This document shows, piece after piece, positions 33,591-42,073 of a stretch of 46,112 bases of DNA. The notes beneath the pieces are model-generated. The model had not been told where the DNA came from. It ran no database searches and saw only the letters and a program-made list of their open reading frames with translations. Origin of the DNA: Leptolyngbya sp. SIO4C1 (GTDB lineage Bacteria; Cyanobacteriota; Cyanobacteriia; Phormidesmidales; Phormidesmidaceae); NCBI GenBank assembly GCA_010671975.1, contig JAAHIA010000007.1, forward strand, positions 1-46,112, read 5' to 3'. The number at the start of each line of letters is the position of its first letter. Position 1 is the first letter of the stretch. Position numbers and translations under genes: made by a program.

Positions 33591-34088
33591 CTAATCACCG
33601 GGCTTTTTTAATAACAAAATTGATAACTCAAGCCCCGTTTTGGATAACCAGACTTGCTTGGATGTGCTCATGAATTCAGCATCATGTTCAAGCAATCCCC
33701 TAGAACGAAGATCTTTATAGGTTTCTCGAAGGCCAGGAACAATATTTTCTTTCTCCTGGCTCTGAGCTAATTGAATCAACACTCCTATCTGCCGAGTATT
33801 AAGTTGACTTAACAAGATACGTGCCCATGTAGGTAAATTGCCAATTTCATTGACTGGTAAGACTGTGCCATCTTTTAGAACAACTTCTAACTCACCGAAC
33901 TTTGCCTGTTTAGTATTACGAGCAGCTTCAAGCAAAAGAACATAGATCTGCCTTGTAAGCCCTACATATATCAGGCTAAGCGCAGCCAAAAAGGAGACGA
34001 TAGCAAGCATCTCCATCTCTCTCCATATTGCCACCCCCGAAATTGCCAGACAGATGACAATAGCGATATATCTTCGTAAATCCCTCAT
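33591..34088 (-). CDS. Membrane-anchored protein with winged-helix-like C-terminus
   Basis: A 165-residue protein with two hydrophobic helices near the N-terminus (YIAIVICLAISGVAIW, MLAIVSFLAALSLIYVGL). A soluble part follows with a winged-helix-like end (IGVLIQLAQSQ, LRSRGLLEHDAEFMSTSKQV, WLSKTGLELS). No known family; perhaps a membrane-bound sensor. Confidence 0.55.
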   Translation of the reverse strand: MRDLRRYIAIVICLAISGVAIWREMEMLAIVSFLAALSLIYVGLTRQIYVLLLEAARNTKQAKFGELEVVLKDGTVLPVNEIGNLPTWARILLSQLNTRQIGVLIQLAQSQEKENIVPGLRETYKDLRSRGLLEHDAEFMSTSKQVWLSKTGLELSILLLKKPGD

Positions 34089-34150
34089 CAGTTGATGTCC
34101 AGAGTTAGCAATGCATTCAACATCGCATCAATAGACACCGAACTCAAAAA

Positions 34151-34440
34151 TTACAGCACATTTTCATGAATCAGAGCTGTCACCACTTCCGTTACCCAAT
34201 GGTCAATGGGCAACGCGATCGCAACTTCCAGCTCACAATACTGCAACTCCACCGATTCACCCACTACCGTCACCGCTGGCAGTCGTCGGGGTAACGGCGT
34301 GGTCCTCACCTCCTCGGGGAAGTCCACAGTGATGGAACCTGACACATAAATCTTAGCAGCCGGGTTTGCTATCCGCAGCGTCTGAGGCTGGGAACCACAT
34401 CCTCATCATTCAGCGTTATCGTCTGCGTTGTGCGAGTGAT
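34151..34440 (-). pseudogene. DUF457-type membrane protein, decayed C-terminal remnant
   Basis: The frame YVSGSITVDFPEEV matches YLSGSITVDFPEEV in the intact gene at 36553-37617. Upstream, TTQTITLNDEDVVPSL matches TETQTLTFDDQDAIAP but ends in a stop and a frame change. So this is a duplicate 3' fragment whose 5' half is missing. Next to it lies paralogue 2 of the 177-residue hypothetical protein. Confidence 0.75.
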
Positions 34441-34450
34441 CGCCTTGCCG

Positions 34451-34984
34451 TTAGACAGCAGCAGAGGGCGCAGCTTTAACCTGCAGAAGGACACCTTTTG
34501 CCATATCCTGCGCAGCAATATTAGCTAGAGCCTGGTGGTCTTCAGGGGTGAGAAGGGCGGAAAGCATAGGGACGACCTGCGCTCTCACCTGGCGCTCGGC
34601 CACGGGTAGCCTTTGCTCGTCCTCCGCTAGGAGCGCGTTCATCCAGTCGGTCTGCTCTGGGGTAAGTTCCTTTATGTGCTGATAGACCCGCTGCTTAGCC
34701 TCAGTGTAGACAGCCTCAAAGCTGAGGCCCAAGTTCCAGGACTGAAGCCAAGTTTTCAGCTCAGGCCAGAGAATCGACAGCAGCCGCACGTACCACCGCT
34801 GGAGACGGTAGGCTTCGACGGGAACCTGGTCGAGCTGCTCGACGTAGGCTTTGAGGTCTAATCCTGCTTCGATAGAGCCATCCCAGTCATCGGCCTGGCC
34901 CCAAGGGTCAGCGTTGAGCAGGTCGAGAAGATTTCCTGTTTTGGCAAGTTGTTGGGCTAGGGCTTGCTCATCCATAGGGTTCAC
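34451..34984 (-). CDS. Hypothetical acidic protein, paralogue 2
   Basis: A 177-residue paralogue of 30858-31391, the same length, with matching LAQQLAKTGNLLDLL, WNLGLSFEAVYTEAKQRV, EQTDWMNALLAEDEQRLPVA, IAAQDMAKGVLL. Function unknown. Confidence 0.65.
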   Translation of the reverse strand: MNPMDEQALAQQLAKTGNLLDLLNADPWGQADDWDGSIEAGLDLKAYVEQLDQVPVEAYRLQRWYVRLLSILWPELKTWLQSWNLGLSFEAVYTEAKQRVYQHIKELTPEQTDWMNALLAEDEQRLPVAERQVRAQVVPMLSALLTPEDHQALANIAAQDMAKGVLLQVKAAPSAAV

Positions 34985-35045
34985 CGAGCGCGTGAAGCTG
35001 AGTACTCGATTGAGGCAGAGGTAGGCAAATCTCTACGCACGCGAT

Positions 35046-35807
35046 CTATGCACTGGGTGGAAGCTGCTTGATCAATTCTGCTGCTGTTGGTAACAGAAAC
35101 TCACTCACATCAGCAGCTAATCCTAACCAGGAACCAAATTTCAGCATCAAGTTCAAGAACTTTTGAATAGGTGCAGGAGTTTCGCCATTGCTGTAGAGTC
35201 CATAGGTTTTAAGTACAGTAGCGCCAATGTTGGTCTCCACTACACGACGCAAGCCCTCACTGCCGTACACTGAGTAGTGATCGATTGCGTGGCAGATCTC
35301 CTCTAGGCGAACGCTCAGAAACGTTTTGATGTCGATATCTAAGTTACTGGCTCTTACCTCTTCAAGTAGAGACGAGGTAGCATCGAGTAATTCGGCGAGC
35401 TGGCTTTCTTCCAGCGTCATCAACTGGCCTTGAACATCAATAGCATTCGCCGTTATTTCCAGCATATCCATTATGGCAGGGTTATTCAACCCGTTACCTA
35501 GATTTGCCCATTTGCCTCCAAAGAAACCGTGAGACTGAATCTGATTGCTAATGTGATCTAGTGGACGTAGGTATGGCTCCTTTCGCACAGATTGCAAGCG
35601 CTCGATGGCCTCCCGCGAGCACTTCAGTAGAAAGAGAAACTCTTCGGCGTAGCTCAGCAATTCTGTTTTCTGGTTCACATGAACCCCGAAAACCTGAGAC
35701 CAGACAACGTTACATGATACGCTTTGCTTGTTATCCTGCTTGTCTGCCACATCAAAGGCTTTTGTCAGCAGACTGTGTAAGCGCCGAGCGGGATTATCGT
35801 ATGCCAT
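35046..35807 (-). CDS. Hypothetical helical protein
   Basis: A 253-residue protein, largely helical by eye, with a hydrophobic end (FLNLMLKFGSWLGLAADVSE) that is amphipathic rather than clearly membrane-spanning. No motif recognised. It is an isolated gene beside the VapBC-like pair and may be cargo. Confidence 0.5.
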   Translation of the reverse strand: MAYDNPARRLHSLLTKAFDVADKQDNKQSVSCNVVWSQVFGVHVNQKTELLSYAEEFLFLLKCSREAIERLQSVRKEPYLRPLDHISNQIQSHGFFGGKWANLGNGLNNPAIMDMLEITANAIDVQGQLMTLEESQLAELLDATSSLLEEVRASNLDIDIKTFLSVRLEEICHAIDHYSVYGSEGLRRVVETNIGATVLKTYGLYSNGETPAPIQKFLNLMLKFGSWLGLAADVSEFLLPTAAELIKQLPPSA

Positions 35808-35851
35808 AGGTGATTCAGGGTTAGAACAATCGTTCTAATCTATCGAAAACT

Positions 35852-36238
35852 TTAGAACCCGTCTACATCAGTCTGGGAAAAATCATCGCCTTTGAACAAC
35901 AGCGGCTGTCTAGTCACCTTTGCCAATGCATAAGAACAGCAATCGCCCATGTTCAACCGGGCGGGATGATGCCCTTTGCCGTAAGTGAAATAGGCGGTTT
36001 TAGCGGCCTCAGCCTGAGCTTGACTGAAGGGAATCACGGCGATCGCATGGGTCCGAATGAGCGCGTCTAGCTGCTCGCGCCCGGTAGCCCCGTACCGACT
36101 GCCAATCACGATAGCGCTTTCGAGATAGGACACAGCAGACATGAGTCGATAGCGGTCTGCTGCTATCAGCTCAGCAAACAGTTTCGCCTCGTCTTCCTTT
36201 TGCAGAATGGCAATCACCGCCGAGGTATCAATCACCAT
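35852..36238 (-). CDS. vapC: VapC-like PIN-domain toxin
   Basis: A 128-residue PIN-domain ribonuclease: Asp in MVIDTSAVIAIL, Glu in SYLESAIVIG, Asp in LNMGDCCSYALAK, and Asp in LLFKGDDFSQTD, the usual acidic set. The start at 36238 follows the antitoxin stop by 4 bp. It is expected to cleave RNA when not held by its antitoxin. Confidence 0.88.
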   Translation of the reverse strand: MVIDTSAVIAILQKEDEAKLFAELIAADRYRLMSAVSYLESAIVIGSRYGATGREQLDALIRTHAIAVIPFSQAQAEAAKTAYFTYGKGHHPARLNMGDCCSYALAKVTRQPLLFKGDDFSQTDVDGF

Positions 36239-36242
36239 CTGC

Positions 36243-36524
36243 TTACTCGGGCAGACCAATAGCGTTGTATCCCAAGATCTCGTCCGCGCTGCGGTCGTCA
36301 AGCACGGGCAGGCTGGAGCAGGCATCGCTGATGGCCATGATGCTAGCAGCGACGTCTGGCCCTACCGTAGAGGCTGTATATTGCTCCAGATCGAACTCTG
36401 CGGGGCTAGCTGGGTCAGCCGGGAAGGATACCGTGACAGTCACGTCCTGATCGGCAACCTGATCTAGACCTTCTATATGCAAGACCCCGTTGGGGCCAAC
36501 ATGCGTTTTGAAACTGAGATTCAT
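36243..36524 (-). CDS. Antitoxin of VapC-like pair
   Basis: A 93-residue protein directly upstream of the PIN toxin. The N-terminal half (MNLSFKTHVGPNGVLHIEGL, DVTVTVSFPADPASPAEFDL) resembles a small beta-rich antitoxin; the rest is acidic and probably wraps the toxin. The call rests mainly on position and length. Confidence 0.7.
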   Translation of the reverse strand: MNLSFKTHVGPNGVLHIEGLDQVADQDVTVTVSFPADPASPAEFDLEQYTASTVGPDVAASIMAISDACSSLPVLDDRSADEILGYNAIGLPE

Positions 36525-36552
36525 GAGCCCACTCTACAGCGCACCTCATTGA

Positions 36553-37617
36553 TTATCTCTTATGGAATGCTGCACCATCAGACCGTACAATCCGAGCGCT
36601 CAAGGTGCCGGTGGCATACTGGTCACGCAGCTGAAGCAAGGCCAGCTCTAGCGGGTGATACGCCATCGTCACAGTGCTGTCGCTCAACGCAGCTGTTTGC
36701 ATCTGACGACCGCTGACCGGGATAGTCACCTCTTCTGGAAAGTCCACAGTGATGGAACCGCTTAGATAAATATCAGCATCGGGATAAAGCGCCTGCAGCT
36801 GCTGCAAAGGAGCGATCGCATCTTGATCATCGAAGGTCAGCGTTTGCGTTTCTGTCTGCACCGGTGCACCGATCTCGGTCTTGAGCTGGTCAACCAAAAT
36901 CTGCTCACCTGTCTGATAGATGCCGTCACCATCGGTCACGATGAACTCGTCACCTGCGGCATCCAAGATCAAGTAGCGCCCATCTGCACGAGTGCGATCG
37001 CTCGCCCATACGCCTTGAATATTCGCATAGACCTGATTCGTTGCAGCTGCCTGATTGTAGGTTTGCAGAGCAGTATTACGCAGGCCCAGATTTTGACCGA
37101 CTGACTGAGTGATACCGCCGCTGCCCGCCAGCCAAATGCCACCCAGCAGCAGTGCGATCGCAGTCGCCAGCACCCAATATTCACCCGGCCCACCTGTGCG
37201 CAGTCGGCGGCGCGGGTTGCTTACCGACACGCACCAGGCAGGCTCAGGCCAAAACAGCTGCACCCCTTGCTTGGTAAAGCAGTCGCTGAATGAAGCCAGC
37301 GCGTGACCCAATGGCAGCGCCGCCGCCGTTTTGACAGCCCCCAGGGCAGCGCCCAGCGGTAGCACCACGGCCGCAATAGCCGCCGTCGCCAGCAGCGAGT
37401 GCGTGACGCTGCGATGGGGAAAGCGGTCCTCAAGCCAGCTCGATAAGGGAAAACAGACCTGACCGACGATGCTGGTCGTGGTATCGAGGTCGGGCAGCTG
37501 CGAGGCCAGCACCGCTAACGCGAGCGGCAGCGGGTCAGCCGTGCCCAGGATGAGGGAGACGCCTGCAGTTGCGATACAGGCGTGGGTAATGGCCATCATG
37601 ACGGAGAAACCAAGCAC
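36553..37617 (-). CDS. DUF457 (YdjM-like) membrane-bound metal-dependent hydrolase-type protein
   Basis: A 354-residue protein. The N-terminal half carries the DUF457/YdjM pattern: THACIAT, LASQLPDLDTTTS, FPHRSVTHSLLATA, GHALASFSDCF, with conserved His and Asp between hydrophobic helices. A further helix (EYWVLATAIALLLGGIWLA) leads to a non-membrane C-terminal domain of about 190 residues ending near LSARIVRSDG. Two decayed relatives are in this window (34151-34440 and 38605-38661). It probably starts at MMAITHACIAT, seven codons in. The real reaction of this family is unproven. Confidence 0.75.
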   Translation of the reverse strand: MLGFSVMMAITHACIATAGVSLILGTADPLPLALAVLASQLPDLDTTTSIVGQVCFPLSSWLEDRFPHRSVTHSLLATAAIAAVVLPLGAALGAVKTAAALPLGHALASFSDCFTKQGVQLFWPEPAWCVSVSNPRRRLRTGGPGEYWVLATAIALLLGGIWLAGSGGITQSVGQNLGLRNTALQTYNQAAATNQVYANIQGVWASDRTRADGRYLILDAAGDEFIVTDGDGIYQTGEQILVDQLKTEIGAPVQTETQTLTFDDQDAIAPLQQLQALYPDADIYLSGSITVDFPEEVTIPVSGRQMQTAALSDSTVTMAYHPLELALLQLRDQYATGTLSARIVRSDGAAFHKR

Positions 37618-37656
37618 TGAAGCTAGCGTTCCCCTGCAAACAGGAGCACAAGACCG

Positions 37657-38040
37657 TCAACCTAGCGCTGTCTTGGCTTCCTCAATCACTGCGATCAAGT
37701 CCGGCCTATCGCCCCCCGTCACCCCGTCTGGCAAATGCTTGTGATGCGGAAACCCTGGCAAGCCAGGAAAATGAGGCGTGCTGTCGTAGCGAAAGAGCAG
37801 CTGATTTTGGTCGTCTTGACAGTGATATCGATAGTCCAACCAAGTCAGCTCGTTCACTGCGATGACGATTGCCTCGTTAATTTCCAGCAAATGCCCACGC
37901 TCAAACCGAATCCGAATCCGCAGGTTGGCTCGCTCTGGCGTCAAGATTTCTTCGATATAGCGCTCGACGTAGGCCCCTTCGCAGCTAGCAACAGCCTGCT
38001 CCACCCGGCTCAGGTAGTTCGCCAGCAGCCTATGCCGCAC
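37657..38040 (-). CDS. TumE-like (DUF6516) toxin
   Basis: A 127-residue protein. LRIRIRFERGHLLEINEAIV followed by YRYHCQDDQNQLLFRYDSTP and FPHHKHLPDG is typical of the DUF6516/TumE family found in toxin-antitoxin pairs. The histidine-rich HHKH is the recognisable element. It overlaps the upstream antitoxin by 11 bp. Confidence 0.8.
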   Translation of the reverse strand: MRHRLLANYLSRVEQAVASCEGAYVERYIEEILTPERANLRIRIRFERGHLLEINEAIVIAVNELTWLDYRYHCQDDQNQLLFRYDSTPHFPGLPGFPHHKHLPDGVTGGDRPDLIAVIEEAKTALG

Positions 38041-38260
38041 GATACAGCTGTTCCTCCAGCGCCTTGCGAATCTCTAGATAGTGGCGATAGTCGTTAGCCC
38101 ATTCCACCAGGGCAACGTCGTCCGATAGCTGCCCCTGCTGGTACTGGTTAAAGAATTCCTCAGACTCCATGCCCTGACGAGACTCATAGAGGCTTAAGCG
38201 CTTGGCGACTGCGACCAGGGCATCAAGCGGTGACGTGTATTCAATCGTCTGTTTACGCAT
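38030..38260 (-). CDS. TumA-like antitoxin
   Basis: A 76-residue helical protein (SPLDALVAVAKRLSLYESRQ, SEEFFNQYQQGQLSDD, LEIRKALEEQL) that directly precedes and overlaps the TumE-like toxin. The call is supported by size, helix content and position. Confidence 0.75.
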   Translation of the reverse strand: MRKQTIEYTSPLDALVAVAKRLSLYESRQGMESEEFFNQYQQGQLSDDVALVEWANDYRHYLEIRKALEEQLYRAA

Positions 38261-38334
38261 AGAATCCTCTTAGCAATGCTCACGCTTAACTCAACCATAC
38301 CGGCTGATTAGGCCCTTAGGCTTTCTGATAATCC

Positions 38335-38601
38335 ATGATTGATGATGCTATTGCCTCAGCGCCAGCAGCCCTGCCCTCGGACCTGATATCTGCCAGCTAC
38401 GATGCAGAGACACAGCAGATAGTGGTGAGATTCAGAGATGGCAAAGCTGCTCGCGTCTCGATCTCAGAGTTTGAAGAGCTGGCCGAAGCGACCGCTGCCG
38501 ACTACGAGCTGCTTGACGGTACCCGTGCAGGCGTCACCTGCATTACCGACAATATTGACTTTGCTGTAGCAGCAGCCTGGTGGCGCGAACAGGCTGAGTA
38601 A
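38335..38601 (+). CDS. DUF2442-like small protein
   Basis: An 88-residue protein. ISASYDAETQQIVVRFRDGK and the later TDNIDFAVAAAWWREQAE resemble the DUF2442 domain, often found next to toxin-antitoxin genes. It diverges from the TumA gene. Function unknown. Confidence 0.55.
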   Translation: MIDDAIASAPAALPSDLISASYDAETQQIVVRFRDGKAARVSISEFEELAEATAADYELLDGTRAGVTCITDNIDFAVAAAWWREQAE

Positions 38602-38604
38602 TGC

Positions 38605-38661
38605 TCATCTCGATATGATGCCGCCGAAGGTTGCGATCGCAGCATGGGGGATGGCCATCAT
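38605..38661 (-). pseudogene. DUF457-type gene, N-terminal remnant
   Basis: The minus-strand sequence reads MMAIPHAAIATFGGIISR and then stops; the intact gene at 37617 begins MMAITHACIATAGV. So this is a short 5' fragment, lying against the left end of IS630. Confidence 0.6.
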
Positions 38662-38725
38662 ATAGCTATTTTAGAGCGGATGAGGTACACATAGGTAGTG
38701 TTTCGCATGCTCCTTGCACCAGCCG

Positions 38726-39103
38726 ATGAAGCCCTACTCGCTGGACCTCAGACAGAAAATCGTTGACGCCTACGACCGAGGTGATATCTCCCAGCGTCAG
38801 CTGGCTCAGCAGTTCAACGTCGCCAAAAGCTTCGTTCAAAAACTGCTCAAGCAGCGCCGCGAAACTGGCTCGATTGCTCCTAAGCTTCGCACACAGCAAA
38901 CACCGCCAAAGCTGAACGCTGAGCACCGAGCGGTACTGGCAGAACTGGTTGAGAGCCAAAACGATGCCACGCTAGAGGAACTGCGAGCGCGTCTGCATGC
39001 TCGAACCGGTATCTTGGTGAGCGTCGCAACCGTTCACAACACCTTGAAACGCATGCGGTTAAGCGTCAAAAAAAACGCTACATCCGGATGCCAAAGCGAC
39101 TGA
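38726..39103 (+). CDS. IS630 transposase, N-terminal part (first frame)
   Basis: DNA-binding half: MKPYSLDLRQKIVDAYDRGD, then the HTH SQRQLAQQFNVAKSFVQKLL. The frame ends soon after an A8 tract (VKK...), where a one-base shift would join the second frame (VKKTLHPDA...). The shift could be programmed ribosomal slippage, known for this family, or a mutation. Confidence 0.85.
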   Translation: MKPYSLDLRQKIVDAYDRGDISQRQLAQQFNVAKSFVQKLLKQRRETGSIAPKLRTQQTPPKLNAEHRAVLAELVESQNDATLEELRARLHARTGILVSVATVHNTLKRMRLSVKKNATSGCQSD

Positions 39104-39137
39104 CAGAGTTCAGCAGGCGCGAGTCGAGTTCTGGCAA

Positions 39138-39680
39138 ATGGTTCGAAGCCTGTTGGCAAAAGACTTAGTCTTTATCGATGAATCGGGGGTGAACTTAGCG
39201 ATGATGCGTCTTCAGGCACGGTCTTTGAAGGGCACCAGGGCTCATGGCAGTAGACCCAACAAACGCGGGAAAAATGTATCGATTATTGGGGCGCTGAGTC
39301 TGAGGGGTGTGGTTGCAAGCTATGGCTTAATAGGCGCAACTGATGGACTGACCTTCGAAGCCTTCATCTCTCAGAAGTTAGTGCCCAAGCTATGGAAAGG
39401 CGCTTGCGTACTGATGGATAATTGCTCTGTGCATCTGGGTGAGACCGTGCGTGAGCTGATTGAAGCCGTGGGGGCTCGGCTGATCTATCTACCGCCATAC
39501 TCGCCTGATTTTTCACCCATCGAGAATTGCTGGTCCAAACTCAAGAGCATTCTAAGGACGATTGGAGCCAGAACTTACCCTGACTTGGCTATAGCTATCG
39601 AGAAGGCTTTTGCTCAAGTCTCGCTTGATGATATTCAGGCCTGGTTCACACACTGCTGTTACTGTGCCTCACCAGACTAA
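39138..39680 (+). CDS. IS630 transposase, catalytic part (second frame)
   Basis: DDE half: Asp in LVFIDESGVNL, Asp in VLMDNCSVHLG, Glu in LPPYSPDFSPIENCWSKLKS. The frame opens upstream of the listed ATG, from the A8 tract at about 39067. A fused product of about 320 residues would be complete for the family. Confidence 0.88.
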   Translation: MVRSLLAKDLVFIDESGVNLAMMRLQARSLKGTRAHGSRPNKRGKNVSIIGALSLRGVVASYGLIGATDGLTFEAFISQKLVPKLWKGACVLMDNCSVHLGETVRELIEAVGARLIYLPPYSPDFSPIENCWSKLKSILRTIGARTYPDLAIAIEKAFAQVSLDDIQAWFTHCCYCASPD

Positions 39681-39686
39681 AAACCG

Positions 39687-40646
39687 CTATACTGACATCT
39701 CTCCATCCCTGTTCGCGGCTGATGTAGATAGCTGGTTATCCGGATGGAGAGATGAGCCACTTCGATAAGGCACTAGCCCTGAAGGAACAACAGCAGAGGC
39801 AAGACCCAAATGAACTTCCTGATCATCGAAAAATATCTGGGCTCCATATGCTTTGAGGATTTTGTCCTTGGAAACACCTCCGAGAAAAAAGGCTGCATCA
39901 ACTCTTACTCCCCATGATCGAAGCGTTTTGATAACTCGCTCATGAGCTGGACTGTTACGTGCGGTGACAATCGCAATTCTAACTGGGGCATCTTCAGGCT
40001 CAAACCCTTGTTGCATAAGACTTAGAGTTTTCAGCAATTTAGCAAACGGACCTTCTTGAAGAGGCTTATCTGCGTTTCGTCGTTCATTCTCGTAGAAAGC
40101 TTCTAGACCTTTGTCTCTATAGATCGCTTCAGACTCTTCTGAAAAAACAACTGCGTCTGCATCAAATGCAATCCGCACCTTGCCTATCTCAACAGCACTA
40201 TCATCAGGAGGATTGTAAAGCATTGCAGCAGCAATACCTGTATCAATAGCAGCTTGTACATCTGCCTTGGACTTAGACAAAAAGAGATCGACACTAAACC
40301 CTTCTAGGTATGGAGCTAAGGACTCACCGCCAGCCAGAGCAGCTCTTGTGATGTCTAGACCGTAGTGCTCAATAGAGTTAAAGATACGAAGTCCTGTATC
40401 AGGACTATTTCTTGACATAACAATGACCTCGACTAGCCTTTCTTTCTTGTGCTCGTTGAGAGCAAGAAATCCCTTAACTAAAGGGAAGGCCGTTCCAGGT
40501 TTCAAAACGTCATTTTCATGTTCTAGTTGGTGCTGAATATACTCCTCCAGGCCTTTTTCTCTGAAAATCTGGTTTTCCTGCTCTAGATCGAAAAGCGCAC
40601 GAGAAGAGATACCAATAACAAGCAACCGTGATAAATCGTGAGGCAT
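39687..40646 (-). CDS. 5'-nucleotidase (NT5C1-like, PF06189 type)
   Basis: A 319-residue protein of the cytosolic 5'-nucleotidase family: LLVIGISSRALFDLEQENQI, VIVMSRNSPDTGLRIFNSIE, IAFDADAVVFSEESE, VRIAIVTARNSPAHERVIKT, and AFFLGGVSKDKILKAYGAQI. It removes phosphate from nucleoside monophosphates. Its TAG stop is formed exactly at the IS630 junction (target TA followed by the first base of the element), so the last residues may have been lost. It is on the same strand as the HTH/ATPase pair upstream. Confidence 0.85.
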   Translation of the reverse strand: MPHDLSRLLVIGISSRALFDLEQENQIFREKGLEEYIQHQLEHENDVLKPGTAFPLVKGFLALNEHKKERLVEVIVMSRNSPDTGLRIFNSIEHYGLDITRAALAGGESLAPYLEGFSVDLFLSKSKADVQAAIDTGIAAAMLYNPPDDSAVEIGKVRIAFDADAVVFSEESEAIYRDKGLEAFYENERRNADKPLQEGPFAKLLKTLSLMQQGFEPEDAPVRIAIVTARNSPAHERVIKTLRSWGVRVDAAFFLGGVSKDKILKAYGAQIFFDDQEVHLGLASAVVPSGLVPYRSGSSLHPDNQLSTSAANRDGEMSV

Positions 40647-40691
40647 GGTTTACTATCTGTCACTACACGCTAATTATGAAGGCTGCCCATT

Positions 40692-41546
40692 TCACTGCCC
40701 CAACCGCTTCCTGGCCCCTCGCACCTGCCCCAACTGCTTCAGCATCATCCCAGCCACCAGCGACACGCCACCAAAGATATACAGCGCCTGGTTGCCGGTC
40801 CCGAGCCCAACAAACCGCACCACCGCAAACGAAAACAGCGCCGCGATAATTACCGGCATGATCACCACGTACTGCGTATGCTGCGGATTGCTCTGCCGAT
40901 TGAGCCCCAGCCGCTCGTTACGAATCACCTTGCGGGCCAGCATCGGGTTGCGCCCGGCCAGCGGCTGCAGTGCCGCCAGCCGGGACTGATCGAGCAGCAG
41001 CCCCTGACGCTGCGCCTCAGACGCCATCACCTCACGAATCATCCTGTCGCTCGGCAGCGTCAGCTCGATTTCCAGCATGTCGAGGAAGATATCCCTGCCA
41101 GGGTTGACGGCGGCGAAGCACACCACCCGCACGCCAGACACCATCAGGTCTTCGAGCCAGTAGCGAATGCCGGTCGTTAGCCGCTTCGCCTCGGGCAGCA
41201 CCAGCAGCGTGCGATCGCCCACGTTATCGGCAATCTCATCCTTGAGCTGATCCATCGTTAGCGGCTTCTCGCCAATCGCCTCGCCGTCTTTGTCGTACTT
41301 GGTTTCGACGGTGGGGATATCTAGCTGCTCGGCCAGGACGGCGAAGAAACGTTTGCCGCTGCCTTTGTAGGTGGCCACTGCCACCGATAGCTCAGATTCG
41401 AACTGCTGCGCCACCTGCAGCGGCAGGTCACCGATCATGCCAGCCTCGCCCAGCACCAGCACCGGGCTACCCTGATCGACCGCCTGACAGATTAGCTCAA
41501 ACTCAGGAGACGCTATGCGGCGGACACCTGCTGGCGCTGGCGACAC
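40692..41546 (-). CDS. Membrane-linked ATPase-like protein with degenerate P-loop
   Basis: A 284-residue protein. The N-terminal part looks like an AAA/STAND-like NTPase (VLVLGEAGMIGDLPLQVAQQ; TLLVLPEAKRLTTG as Walker B-like; VVCFAAVNPGRDIF). The P-loop position lacks the GKS/T lysine, so ATP binding may be lost or altered. The C-terminus has two hydrophobic helices (YVVIMPVIIAALFSFAVVRF and LYIFGGVSLVAGMML) for membrane anchoring. It overlaps the upstream HTH gene by 34 bp. Confidence 0.6.
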   Translation of the reverse strand: MSPAPAGVRRIASPEFELICQAVDQGSPVLVLGEAGMIGDLPLQVAQQFESELSVAVATYKGSGKRFFAVLAEQLDIPTVETKYDKDGEAIGEKPLTMDQLKDEIADNVGDRTLLVLPEAKRLTTGIRYWLEDLMVSGVRVVCFAAVNPGRDIFLDMLEIELTLPSDRMIREVMASEAQRQGLLLDQSRLAALQPLAGRNPMLARKVIRNERLGLNRQSNPQHTQYVVIMPVIIAALFSFAVVRFVGLGTGNQALYIFGGVSLVAGMMLKQLGQVRGARKRLGQ

Positions 41547-42073
41547 TGGCTCAGCAGGTCGGCCGCGAGGGTCTGAGCATTGAACTTTGGGGCGGTGGCC
41601 GCCCGCACCTGGTCAACTTTGCCCCTCGCCTCAGGATGCAGATCTTCGTAGTTCATCTGTGAGGCCATCGCCAGCACCAGCTGCTCGCCAGCCGTCAAAC
41701 GCTGCGCTGCAATCTCAGACGCCTCGCGATAAATGTTTTCTAGATCTAGCCCCTGTGTCGGGTCTGCTGCTGCTGGCAGCGGCTCAGCCGCCTCTAGCTC
41801 ACCGGCATCAGACTTGACCAAAGCCGACGGCTCGAAGTGGCTAACCTCGAATTCCTCAATTTTGCCCCCGGCCAAGACATGCTGCCGCAGCTGCCGCACA
41901 CAATTTGCCTGCTCTGGTTCGAGGTATGCCTTACCATTTGAATCCTTACTTGCCTTGATGCCCAACTGCTTTAGATAGGCATAGTAAGCGTCCTTTTTTA
42001 TACCTAGCTCCTCCTGCAGCTGCTCTGGCCGAATCTGGTGCTCGATAGCCGAATTCTGGTTGGTCATGCTCAA
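41513..42073 (-). CDS. HTH-like protein paired with the ATPase-like gene
   Basis: A 186-residue protein. The N-terminal segment (RPEQLQEELGIKKDAYYAYL, SNGKAYLEPEQANCVRQLRQ) looks like a MerR-type or other HTH. An acidic linker and a helical C-terminal part follow (IAAQRLTAGEQLVLAMASQM). Overlap with the ATPase gene suggests that the two act together. Family not recognised. Confidence 0.55.
   Translation of the reverse strand: MSMTNQNSAIEHQIRPEQLQEELGIKKDAYYAYLKQLGIKASKDSNGKAYLEPEQANCVRQLRQHVLAGGKIEEFEVSHFEPSALVKSDAGELEAAEPLPAAADPTQGLDLENIYREASEIAAQRLTAGEQLVLAMASQMNYEDLHPEARGKVDQVRAATAPKFNAQTLAADLLSQCRQRQQVSAA

Larger units (their letters stand above)
38665..39687. mobile_element. IS630-family insertion sequence
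   Basis: Imperfect terminal inverted repeats (GCTATTTTAG...TGAGG at left; GCGGTTTTTAGTC...TGAGG as complement at right) are flanked by TA at 38663-38664 and 39688-39689. IS630 elements duplicate TA on insertion. The element holds a transposase in two frames. Confidence 0.8.
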
